Below are positions 54,358-64,000 of a DNA stretch of 64,000 nucleotides, piece by piece. The translations under genes and the position numbers were made by a program. The notes under the pieces were generated by a model that saw only the letters and a program-made list of their open reading frames with translations, was not told the DNA's origin and did not search any database. Position 1 is the first letter of the stretch. Every line of letters starts with the position of its first letter. This DNA comes from Laccaria trichodermophora (taxonomy: Eukaryota; Basidiomycota; Agaricomycetes; Agaricales; Hydnangiaceae): NCBI GenBank assembly GCA_018417955.1, contig JACTVC010000012.1, forward strand, positions 930,001-994,000, in the 5' to 3' direction.

Positions 54358-55940
54358 CGCTTTTGCTGGAACTTTGTTAACAGTATCTCGAGGTGAGGTA
54401 GCAGGAAATTGAGGTTGACACGTTTGAGTCCCAAGTTCAATAAAACACGATGACATCGTAAAACACGAAGTCCTCTGATTGACACGAAAACCGTGTGCGG
54501 CGTCGCTGCAACCCGTCACCTCCTGACGATCCCCTCGTACTATCCAGATTCCATATGTCTCCCGGGCTCAGGCTATGCTTCTGCGCCAAAGCAGTCACTC
54601 ACTGACTCCTAGGACACCAGCCAGGAACCGGCACAAATTGAACGTCGTCGCTCGCCTTGCAGTAGAAGGGAAAGCAGAAGAAAAGCAAGGCGAGGATACA
54701 GCATTTATTATGACGCATCTCAAGAACTGAGCTGGAATGGTCTTTTTGCTAACTCTGTCGCCTTAGATTTCTTTGCCAAAGTTATATTTCATTACTCCGG
54801 GCTCTACTATCTCCCTTTTCCAGGTTAGTTCCCTTCTCTCCCATTGGTATAGTTTCTGGCACTTTCCAGAGGATAACGTTTACACCTCAAGTCCATTCAA
54901 TCGACAGCAACTCGGTTTCTTATAGCTTTTCGTCCACCGTTTTCCGCTCCTTCACAATGCCGCTCGAGCTCTGAGCTTACATGAACGGTCTGCAAAAACC
55001 TTCTATTCCACCTTTCACTTATTCACCAACGCATTCTCCAACCGGTCTTCTGAGCATGACACGCATGCAAAGAGTTTCCCCGTCGACGATCATTACACAG
55101 GGCACATACTCGTCAGCGGGGACAGGGTGTCTGACGGTGTCATTCGTCCTTCATAAAGTTTTTCCTCCTATGGTTCGGACACGACACTGATATCGAAGAC
55201 CTCTCTCGAGTACTATAAGAGAAGACGGCCCTCACCAGGAGAGCGAAGTAGCCCACACTTTGTGTTCGCGATGGACTTGTGGGTCCCTTGTATTTCAAGG
55301 CCACCCAAATCCCGCTTTTTAGTACGTGGCTATTTGAATGGGTTAACAGTAACTTCGTGATCACTCCGCACCCTCATCCCACTTCTTTTTGTACCATCGC
55401 TCAGGAGTCGTTGATCGTTTCTTCACATGGAACTTACTTCACCTTGCCCCACAATCATCAATGGCATCATATTTCATCCTGCCATCTCGAAAGCGATGGA
55501 CGCGCTGCCCAAAAGTGTCTCTAACACCGTTTGTATAAGAGCCGAGCCTTGCATTTCACAAACTGGACATCTATGGTCCGTCTTTGGTCTGCTAGACGCA
55601 ACTTGAAAGTTCCTAGTTTGGTTGGCCTCGTGGTGTTTTTTTAGTGCGGTCACTTGAACTCAAGGTCCAAGCTTTCCCAAATTCCAGTCAACTAGGCAAC
55701 GGCTTTCAGGGTAGTGTGGCCAAATCCTGGGCCGAGGTCGTCATTGTTCAAGCTGACGGCGGTGTTGACAGACGCAGATGCGGTAATTGACCTCAATCGA
55801 CGGCTTGCTGCCAGGCATAGCGGACCCACCATATCGATCGCTTCCGATACTTGACGGCACTTAAGTAGACGGGAAGGGAAGAAAATACGGATGGACCGAA
55901 CACACTCTCGACTCTTAGGTGCTGGACATCTCAAGATTCT
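54358..55940. other. Spacer, mostly unexplained
   Basis: About 1.6 kb. The segment near 54840-54990 matches the 3' flank of the BTB genes (CTTATAGCTTTTCGTCCACC, GAACGGTCTGCA). The remainder, about 55000-55930, looks like unrelated inserted sequence that separates this flank from the BTB fragment. No gene is seen. Confidence 0.35.
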
Positions 55941-56475
55941 ATGTTCCCGTTTGGCGGTCGGCATGTCCTGGACGTGTACGTAGTACGCGACCCCGTGTAG
56001 GTGGAGCGGTTCGTGATTATCAGGAACTTGTATTGCTGGTACGGCGGCGTCCTCTTGCGAAGCGCTCGCTCCATTCCTTTACGACGCTGTAGGGGAGGCG
56101 TGGAATGCCGCATTGCATGGCGACGTTGACCATCAAGGACAGCGTTGCGGAGGAGCAGGATTCCTTGAATGCGGAGTTGAGGGACGCGGTGTGTTCAAGG
56201 ATTCCTGCGGAACATTTGTGGATTTCTCAAAAGGCGTATTTGTGGGATACTTATGGTAGCCAGGAGTATAACAAATTCTGCCCCCGTGTGGTGTTGTGTA
56301 ATGGCAGGGCTACTAGCTTTCCATCCTCTGGCCTGTTGGTGTATCATATTTACAGATGTAAGAATGAAATCGGATAGATACCCACTAGAAACATAACGTA
56401 AAAAGAAGAGCGGGAAGTGCTTTACCGGAGATGTGGTGCAGTTGCGGAGGGTCGTTTACTCTGTTAACGTTGCGG
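55941..56475 (-). pseudogene. BTB-like gene fragment
   Basis: Matches the middle of the intact BTB gene (YYVHVQDML back to the LEGRRG region), including two former exon boundaries, but is full of frameshifts and lacks both ends. Confidence 0.6.
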
Positions 56476-56529
56476 CCGCATGGACCATGCATGGTCACCT
56501 CAAGATGCTCGATACATTCGGCAACCAGC

Positions 56530-56820
56530 CTTGATCCTGCCTAAATCGTCACCATTCGCGCACAGATCAACGCATTGCAGATTCCACTTTCTCAACGGGT
56601 TTCAATGATGGAGTCGAAAGGGTTGTGAAGGGATTGAGACTGGGTGTTTGCGGTAGTGCCACGCCGCCCTCCCGAGTCATTTGTGCAGAGTCTTAATGGC
56701 ATTTGGGTACAAGTCATCTTGAAACCAGTCATTACGATATGTAAACTATTGGAGTGTTGATAGTTCTGTGGTAGTAACCCAAGGTCTAGCTAAGGCTTTG
56801 TCAAGATGATCTAGACTTCG
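56530..56820 (+). pseudogene. Relic of the GTPase 3' end and UTR
   Basis: Matches 44763-45050: the CCAGCCTTGATCC…TCGCGCACAGATCAA segment of the last exon with frame-breaking changes, then the UTR. It lies tail-to-tail with F-box copy 4. Confidence 0.7.
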
Positions 56821-56837
56821 ATCGTAACAGGTGTTTG

Positions 56838-58517
56838 TTAATCCTTACTTATTTCCATCCTGCTCCTCTCCTGCAATCGTACCATGGCAAATGTTTCAAG
56901 CAGGCATTCCGCCTCCTCCCACATCCTTGCGGTTTCTGTTGCGTTCTCAGGATCGCCATATGTCGAGTCCCGCCAATCACCTGCAAAAGTGATCGATTCG
57001 ATTCTGGGGAAAATATCGGAAAGAAAAGCGGCAACTTTGGGTGGGGCATTGATAGGAGAGTCTGCGACAGATAGGGTGGTCAAAGTATTGTTGAAGAGAC
57101 CAGGACTTAACCTCAGCTGGGTATTTTGAGCGTCAAAAACGATGCCTAGGTATGAGAGCTTAGAACAATGTTGTGCGAAGGGAATGAGGTCTTCCGTTTT
57201 TATGATTGGTGAGCTTGGCCATGGAGACATATTGCCAAGTTCGAGGCTACGTATGTTGGGCCAGGCATCAGCTAATCTGTTCACTGTGTCACTCGTAAGT
57301 TGAATACCAAAAGCAGGCTGGATATCAACCGCCTGAAGATTTGTAAACACAGACAAGGCCTCGAGTCCAATGTCAGAATAGAGTGCTTCTGGAGGGTCCA
57401 AGGCATTGCCCGATTCCTGCAAAGTAAGTGCTTCCAATGAGGGATGGCAAATATGGCGACTGATGGTGCTGAGGAGTTCCCTCCACTGATGAAGATAACA
57501 AAGATTCACAACCTGAATTTCGAGATCCTCGACGGGACTAGAGGATAGGAGCTGCACAAAAGCAATCACAGCATCCATCGTCCTACAGGAGATTGATAAA
57601 CTTTGAAGGGCAGGGTAACCACTAGTGGGGTTGCGCGTAACGTTCGGCAAGTGTTGATTGTCAGCGCGTGTCGCATCTTGCAGGGAGTTAAGGGAAAGTG
57701 TTCGGAGGGATGGGATTGTTGCGAGATGCTCGAGAGCCTCTCGCGTCAATCCATTGACCGTTAGAGACTGAAGCCAGTCCCATTGGCAAATGACAGAAGA
57801 AATACCCCGTCGAATTTCTTCATCGAAATGGGAGGAGTGGAGATAAAAAGTCAATTCTTTCAGGGCTGGGCAAGAGTTAATAAGACCAGAAAGGACGGAG
57901 GGGGGACATGCATGGTCAAATACATTGGATAGAATGATGGTTAATGTGGTGAGTTTGGGAGAGAAGAAGAGATAGATGCACTGAAACATCGACCATTCCA
58001 CTTCTTTGGCAAGGTATCCATAACCCCACATAAGGCCTTCAAGATTTGGAAGGAGGGGCCTCATATGCAATGTTGCCATGCCTAGGGCTTGCAGAGCCCC
58101 AATGTCAACAGAAGGCGTTGAGTTCACATGAACTTTGCGTATTCGTTGGGCATAAGATGGCAATCTTGTCAAGTCAGAGAGTAAGATCGGCCTTCGCAAA
58201 CACTTTGGGTCGGAAAAAATCAGAATGATTCCACTAAGATATATTTGAATTCACAAACGTACCAATATGTGAACCTGGTGGGACCAATCCTTTGCCTTCA
58301 TCTCAAAGAGGTCGGACGGCATCGTGCAGAAAAGCGGACGCAGTCCCTCGATCTCACGCCAAAGGACGTTAAGAGCTGGCCCTTCGAAGGCACGACATGT
58401 GCGAGCAAGGGATGCCAAGGTCGCCGACCGTTGACGTGACCGCATTTTGGGGTCATGCCTCAAGGCCTCGCAAATCAAGCTAAAGAGCTCAGGAACAAGA
58501 AGGCAGCGATGAACCAT
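56838..58517 (-). CDS. F-box/LRR-like protein, copy 4 (intact)
   Basis: Exons 58517-58285 and 58233-56838, joined in phase 2, give 542 aa. Same architecture as copies 1 and 3, with closest resemblance by eye to copy 2 (for example LAKEVEWSMFQC, SHFDEEIRRGISS). It retains the C-terminal end that copy 2 lost by frameshift. The surface-facing residues of the LRR strands differ between copies more than the leucine backbone does, which would fit diversifying recognition. This last point is an impression that needs a substitution analysis. Confidence 0.8.
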
Positions 58518-58664
58518 TGCTTTCGCTAGAACTTTGTTGACAGTATTTCGAGATGAATTTACTCAAGTTGAAGCTTGAAGCTAAGTTGAACACCTTTGAC
58601 TTTTGTTTGAGTCGAAGTTCAAATTTTGTCAACTTGTTGTGACGTAAAACGCAAAGTTGTGACT
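58518..58664. other. Intergenic
   Basis: Short spacer between F-box copies 4 and 5. It contains small GTTGAAG/CAACTTG repeats. Confidence 0.3.
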
Positions 58665-59919
58665 TCACTCACTGGCAGTCTTGAAGCATCTTGACCTTGC
58701 AGCCATGATCCTGCCCAAATCATCAACAACTTGAAGATTTGTAAACACAGTCAAGGCCTCGAGTCCAATGTCAGAATCTTCCGTTGGGTTCAAGGTATCG
58801 CCCGACTCCCGCAAAATAAGTGCCGCCAATGAGGGATGACAGATGTGGCGACTGATGGTACTGAGAAACTCCCTCCACTGATGAGGATAACAAAGATCCA
58901 CAACTTCAATATCGAGATCCTCGACGGGACTAAAGGACAGGAGCTGCACAACAGCGATCGCTGCATCTATCGTCCTACAAGAGATTGATAAGATTTGAAG
59001 GGCAGGGTACCCAGTAGTTGGATTCCTCGTAGCGATCGGCAAGTGTTGATTATTAGTACGCGTCACACCTTTCAGAGAAAGTAGAGAAAGTTTTCGAAGG
59101 GATGGGATTGTTGCGAGATGCTCGAGAGCTTCTTGCGCCAAATCGTTGACTGTTAGAGACTGGAGGCAGTTCCATTGGCAAATGACAGAAGAAATACCCC
59201 GTCGATTTTCTTCATTGGAGTTGGAGGATCGGAAAAGAAAAAGCAGTTCTTTCAGGACTGGACAAGAGTTGATAAGACCAGAGAGGATGGAGGGGGGACA
59301 TGCACTGTCAAAGGTGTTATGGAGAGTGATGGATAATGTGGCGAGTTTGGGAGAGAGGAAGAGATAGATGCACTGAAACATCGACCATTCCACTTCTTTG
59401 GCAAGGTAACCATAATGCCACGAAAGTTCTACAAGGTTTGGAAGCAGGGGCCTCATATGCAATGTTGCCATGCTTAGAGCTTGAAGAGCCTCGACGTCAG
59501 GGAAAGACGTTAAATCCACATGAGCTTTGCGTATTCGTCGGGCATAATATGGCAATCTCGTCAAGTCAGAGAGTAAGATTGGCCTGCGCAAACACTTTGG
59601 GTCAAAAAAAATCAGCGTGATTCTAAGTATTAGAAGATATTTGAGTTCAGAACCGTACCAATGGCACTTTGTTGACCAGGAGGTGCCAATCCATTGCCTT
59701 GATCTCAAACAGATCGGACGGCATCGTGCGGAAAAGCGGACTCAGTCCCTCTATTTCACGCCAAAGAACGTCAAGAGCTGGTCCTTCGAAGACGCGACAT
59801 GTGCGAGCAAGGGATGCCAAAGTTGCCGTCTTTTGATGTAGCTGCATTTCGCAGTCATCCCTCAATTCCTCGCAAACCAAGCTAAAGAGCTCAGGAACGA
59901 GAAGGCACCGATGAGCCAT
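58665..59919 (-). pseudogene. F-box/LRR-like protein, copy 5 (3'-truncated)
   Basis: F-box exon from MAHRCLLVPELF (59919) and most of the LRR exon are present. Homology ends at about 58738 (…FTNLQVVD), and an unrelated 18-residue tail follows, so about 150 C-terminal residues are missing. No donor site in the correct phase is seen for the first intron, suggesting an additional splicing or frame defect. Confidence 0.65.
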
Positions 59920-60278
59920 CGCTTTCGCTTGAACTTTCTCGTATTTGAGGTGTAGTTGAACACCTTTGACTTTCGTTTGAGTTCAAGAGGTTTGTGGCTG
60001 TACGAGCTGGGTGACCGCCAACCTTTTTGCAAACAGCCGTTAAATGTATCTCAAGAATTGAGATGGAATGGAACGGTCTTTCCACTAACTCTGGGGCCTT
60101 AGATTTATTTTCCATCGGATTATGCTCTCTCTCTCCGACTTTGGAGCATTAAAATATTGAAAGTCTCGGAGACTAAGTCCAATGGAAAGCAACTCGGTTC
60201 CTTGTAGCTTTTCGTTCATCGCCTCTCCCCTCTTTCATTATGTAGTTGGAGCTCTGATGTTTTCTGAACGGTCTGCAA
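59920..60278. other. Intergenic
   Basis: Contains the BTB 3' flank (GAACGGTCTGCA near 60267). No gene is seen. Confidence 0.35.
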
Positions 60279-61568
60279 TCATATACAACCAAAGAAGTGG
60301 TCGGATAGACGCTTGCGTGTTGTCTCCGCATGCGTCTTTAGTAGATCCAATCCTGCAGCTCTACACTCCGGCGTAGTACCCTTCTTCAGTTCCTCGTCGC
60401 CACCGAGCTGATCTCTCAAGCACGTCAACAGCGCCAAGATATCAGCCGAGTTGTAGCCCAATATCCTCTTCCAACCCACCGCACTTACCCACCGCCTCTC
60501 CCAGGTCGCCACGCATGTACGATGGGCGTCGGCTGTGCATGCATCCGACACATCGGGCAATTCGAGTGGTTTCAGCCTGAGCCGCTCCCAGTAACTGACG
60601 AGGGAGCAATACCCCGATAACAAGCGCATGACCTGTCCATTGTTCAGCTTCGGGTCGACACGAAGCTGCGTCTCGCCACCTTCTGGTGTGTGGGTTTGGC
60701 GGTCGAGCATGTCCTGAACGTGTACGTAGTACGCGACCCCGCGTAGGCCGAGCAATTCGTGTTTATCAGCAGCTTGCATTGCTGGTACGGATGGTGTGCT
60801 CTTATGATACACGCGCTCACTCCACTTGTCTACGACGCTGGAGAGGAGGTGTGGAATGCTGCATTGCACAGCGACGTCCACCATCAATGACAGTGTTGCG
60901 GAGGAGCAGGATTCCATGAATGCGGGGTTGGAAGATGCAGTGTGTTCGAGGATTTCCGTGGCCCACTTGTGAATTTCTTGGAAGGCGTATTTATGGGATA
61001 TGGTAGCCAGGAGTATAACGAACTCTGCCCCCGTGTGGTCCAATGGTAGCGCTACTAGCGTTCCATCCTCCGGCCTGTTTGTGTAAAGATACGTAGGAAA
61101 TTGATATACGATTGAAAATGGATAGATACCCACTGAAAATATAACGCAAAAAGAAGAGCCCGTAGTTCTTTAACGGAGATATCGTGCAGTTGCAGAGGGT
61201 GCCCGTCAATGGCTCCCCGACGACCCTCCAAAAGGTCGGCAAAGGTGTGAGATGTTGATAACAATTCTTTACGGACCTACAAGGTTCAATTCGTAGTTGG
61301 ATTCAATTGCATACATAACGTGGTGAAAAATATTCACCTTGAAGAGGATGTTGTCAACCCTCACAACGCAGTCGCCGTCCTCCTTGTAGTATTCTGGATC
61401 ACACACCAACCTCGCTCCAGCAGAACCAGCTTCTTCCTTCTTCCTCTCCTCCTCCTCTTCGTCTACCCGCTGTCGTTTGCGAGGCCTTGTTTCCTCTTGC
61501 TGATCCCGGGCTTCGCGAATGGTGCTGTCATCGACAATGATGAATCTCCTTGTGCTCTTTGAAGGCAT
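60279..61568 (-). CDS. BTB/POZ-like domain protein (intact array copy)
   Basis: Exons 61568-61338, 61276-61134 and 61074-60279 give 389 aa. A basic nuclear-localisation-like patch (TRPRKRQRVDEEEEE) precedes the BTB-like part: DPEYYKEDGDCVVRVDNILFKV, then the second exon with LLEGRRGAIDG…FALYF. The C-terminal half is helical (HKYAFQEIHKWATEIL…, VQDMLDRQTHT…, ILALLTCLRD) as in the gene at 29656-30864. Two broken copies lie at 48990 and 55941. Presumed protein-interaction adaptor, possibly for a ubiquitin ligase. Confidence 0.8.
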
Positions 61569-61998
61569 GGTTTATCTCTGCTGGTAGTTGGAATGGGCGA
61601 GGATTGAAAAATATAAATTCACTAGGCAGGTGAGAGGGCTACAGCATGGTTTTGGACTCCATTGTTCTGACTTTGGAAGTCGTCACAAAGGTCAAAGCTC
61701 GGTAATTGTTGTGCGGTCGGAGTTGGTGCGCACCTGATGCACGCAAATTACTATGGCGGTTGTTCTGCACATTTAATCCCCGCACGCAACTTTCCGAGCG
61801 CGCACGCAACTTTCGACCAGCGCGCACGCAACTTTCGACTAGCGCGCAACTTTCAACACTATTTCCACTGCACGCAATTTTTGATTTGTACTGTCTAATT
61901 AACTGTATTAGCTATTGTACGATGTTTCATCTAGGGAATGGTCACAAAAATAATTTTAATCTAATACTGGTAGCGTTGTTTTAGATTGCTGGGGTGTG
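61569..61998. other. Intergenic with short tandem repeats
   Basis: Upstream region of the BTB gene. The repeat at 61781-61859 is listed separately. No gene is seen. Confidence 0.4.
61781..61859. repeat. About four units of a 22-bp tandem repeat
   Basis: Units of type CGCGCACGCAACTTTCGACC. The two central ones are complete (61799-61820 and 61821-61842, one difference), and the outer ones are shortened. A degenerate further unit lies near 61867. Confidence 0.8.
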
Positions 61999-63025
61999 TT
62001 AAATTGAAATTTCTTGTCGAAGTGAGGCTCTAATGGGTTCATCAGTCTGCATCTTCGTCAAGTCGGAAACGGCGTCACTAATATACTCTTCGTCCTTGAG
62101 AAAAACTTTCCGTTCCTTGATCCACGCCACTGTCAACGTTTGACAAGCATCACATACGCCCGGTATCTTGACTTTCTCCAACTCTGCGAGGATCTCATGT
62201 CCCATTAAACCTGCATCTGGATGGAGGAGGAATTTCGCAAGACCATTCCACCACTCCTTCTTCCAGGAATAATCACAGTGGAGGGGGGAGGGGCACTCCG
62301 GGTCATTGATCGCCTCTGGAGGATGATAGGCGATTCCTTTTTTGAGCTCCTCGATGCGTGATTTGGTCTGGACGAGGTAGTGAAATGCAACAATCCCGAT
62401 GCGTACGACGTCGTCAAGGGAGAGTGTCAGAGCTGGCAGGCTGATGAGCTGTCGGAATGCAGGTTCAATCCAATGATCAATCCGATGACGGCGGGCAAGT
62501 TCAAGTTGAAGTGCCGGGTGGAAATCAGGTCTGCCTTCAAACTCTTTGATGGCATATGCGATCCCGTCCTCGATCTCCAGGAACGTTGAGAGATCAAGGA
62601 TTGCAACAAGGAATTCATTGTCCCTTGGATATTCGCTAATAGCTTCCTCAGAAAATAAGATCATGGAAAGGGTAGGGTAATTCACACCTTGGCCCACAAA
62701 GCAAGTATGTCAGCAAATGCTCGAACTTTCCTGGCGTGATATTGGTTGATGGCAGTACAAAGGGATGGTCATCATCTTGACCATCCAGGGCACCTGATGA
62801 CGTTGACAGGTCTCGCGGGAGTGAAAAAATCGTTGCGAATAGTTTAGAACGCCTCGCCAGGATACCAGTATGAAGACGATATAAGGTCGTGTTCATCCGG
62901 TCTGACGCCTATTAGGCAGGTTAATCAACGGCTTGAAAACATGATATAACAAAGTTCCGCACTTGTAAGACGACATTTCCATCATCATAATAAAAAACTT
63001 CGTGCCTACGTCGGGAGGATTCCAT
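61999..63025 (-). CDS. Divergent BTB-like protein
   Basis: Exons 63025-62963, 62908-62688 and 62635-61999 join in phase to 306 aa. A very short strand (FYYDDGNVVLQ) leads into LYRLHTGILARRSKLFATIFSLP, followed by FVLPSTNITPGKFEHLLTYLLCGPS, which is the BTB core as found in Agaricomycetes. The C-terminal helical half has YPRDNEFLVAILDLSTFLEIEDG and a Cys-containing end (VCDACQTLTVAWIKE). It is shorter than the other BTB proteins here and not a close copy of them. Its ATG is only about 15 bp from the divergent integrase ATG, so the promoters overlap or transposon sequence supplies the 5' region. Confidence 0.7.
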
Positions 63026-63040
63026 GACTGAGTGAATTTT

Positions 63041-64000
63041 ATGGCAGAGTGGCCCACTGCCACGTTGATGCGAGACCCTGAAATCTATGATCACGATGAT
63101 AACATAGTGTTTTATGCTTGCCTTCAATTCCTTATCTCGTCTCAATCTCCTCTCCCAACTATGGATGGACTTCCACATTTCCCAGATCTTCCTGATCGTC
63201 AGATCAACCACCCGTGGTCACCGAATGTAATTGCGGCACACAGGATTCTCTCAGATACTTACGACCATGTGACAACCATCTTGCGGCATGAAGATGCAGA
63301 ACCGATACGATTGCATATCCACGTAGAGACAATCGAAAGACAAATCTTTCCAATCCTTGCTGCACTTGAGGACGAGGATGAGATGCGACTTGACCGGGAC
63401 TGGGTTGTATGCTGTGCAAATATCTTCATGCATATCGCTCTTCAACTTCAGAGGGCCGCTCTTGCATTTGAAACAATGTAAATTTGTATTTGTTAATCCA
63501 GTGTTCTTAATCTAAGTATTATTTTTTACACATGCCTAGAGTACACGAGAAAGTAACACAAGTGATACCAGTGGGAGAAATACAGACAGGGTATCGTGGT
63601 CGGCCTCGAAAAACTTTTGACTGGGATTGGATGAGGGATGCAACATCTGCACGTCGTAACATCTCAATAGTTGCACTTTCCAAGGCACTCGGAATCCATC
63701 GAAACACTCTTAGAAATCATCTGCGAATGCACGGCATCTATCGGAATTTTTCTGCAATTACAGAGCCAGAAATCGATACCCTGATTAGACACCTGAAGGA
63801 GAAGAAGCCTACGGCAGGTATTCGATATGTCATTGGATACTTCAGGCAAAATGGGATTCGAATACAACGACGACGAATTCGAATGTCCCTCTATCGCATG
63901 GATCGGCTAGGACAAACTCTTCGGAATCAGGATGTTATCAAGCGTCGAAAATACAAAGTCCCACGACCAAATTACCTCTGGCATATGGATGGTCACCACA
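63041..64000 (+). CDS. Transposon integrase (rve/DDE type), right end cut by window
   Basis: Exons 63041-63477 and from 63540 to beyond the window edge. The first exon encodes a helical region with no known domain. The second has a helix-turn-helix (ISIVALSKALGIHRNTLRNHLRMHGI), a basic segment (RYVIGYFRQNGIRIQRRRI), then KYKVPRPNYLWHMDGHH. The last piece is the start of an integrase core, its Asp being the first catalytic residue. This protein type is repeated in many Agaricomycete genomes as part of a cut-and-paste element. The remaining DDE residues lie outside the window, and no inverted repeat could be found on the left. Confidence 0.75.

Noticed and set aside
54358..54519. N-terminal extension of F-box copy 3 up to 54519
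   Set aside because: The extension is not conserved in the other four copies, all of which start at M-[VA]-HRCLLVPELF.
1..64000. CRISPR arrays, operons, ribosome-binding sites, prophage
   Set aside because: The DNA is eukaryotic, with spliceosomal introns. No regularly spaced repeat array with spacers was seen.

Overview
The window is nuclear DNA of a basidiomycete, most likely an Agaricomycete (mushroom-forming fungus). Genes are densely packed, face both ways, and are broken by many 47-70 bp spliceosomal introns. Families typical of these fungi are present: a fungal galectin, many BTB-like and F-box/LRR-like proteins, a MYND protein, an SRPK-like kinase and a small secreted cysteine-rich protein. 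I placed exon boundaries by eye, using splice sites, codon phase and comparison of paralogous copies inside the window. I cannot name the species.

Layout: 1-2.7 kb holds an unrecognised gene (5' end uncertain) convergent with NTA1 (N-terminal amidase). 2.73-9.76 kb is one mobile insertion with 32-bp imperfect terminal inverted repeats and a perfect 8-bp target duplication. It carries a decayed LINE-like endonuclease/RNase H/reverse transcriptase gene, which is itself interrupted by a 775-bp MITE. 10-13.4 kb has a repeat-rich hydrophilic protein gene, a 2-oxoglutarate dioxygenase gene and a relic of the latter. 13.9-23.2 kb is a mosaic of duplications: a SEN15 + MYND block is present twice, with an inverted pseudogene piece of the repeat protein, an F-box/LRR gene and relics of GTPase and galectin loci between the copies. 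23-43 kb is mostly single-copy: secreted protein, MFS transporter, CYSTM-like mini-protein, BTB protein, large disordered protein, third SEN15 copy, NTF2/SnoaL-like protein and a degenerate SRPK-like kinase. 43-63 kb is a rapidly evolving array built from four gene types: a double-G-domain GTPase, galectin, F-box/LRR and BTB. Intact and broken copies are mixed. The right edge enters a transposon-type integrase gene.

Functional threads: NTA1 feeds the Arg/N-degron pathway. F-box and BTB proteins are commonly substrate adaptors of ubiquitin ligases. The galectin, GTPase, F-box and BTB cluster turns over by duplication, truncation and frameshift, as expected of defence or self/non-self loci; that role is inference. 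SEN15 belongs to the tRNA-splicing endonuclease. No tRNA, rRNA or CRISPR could be supported.
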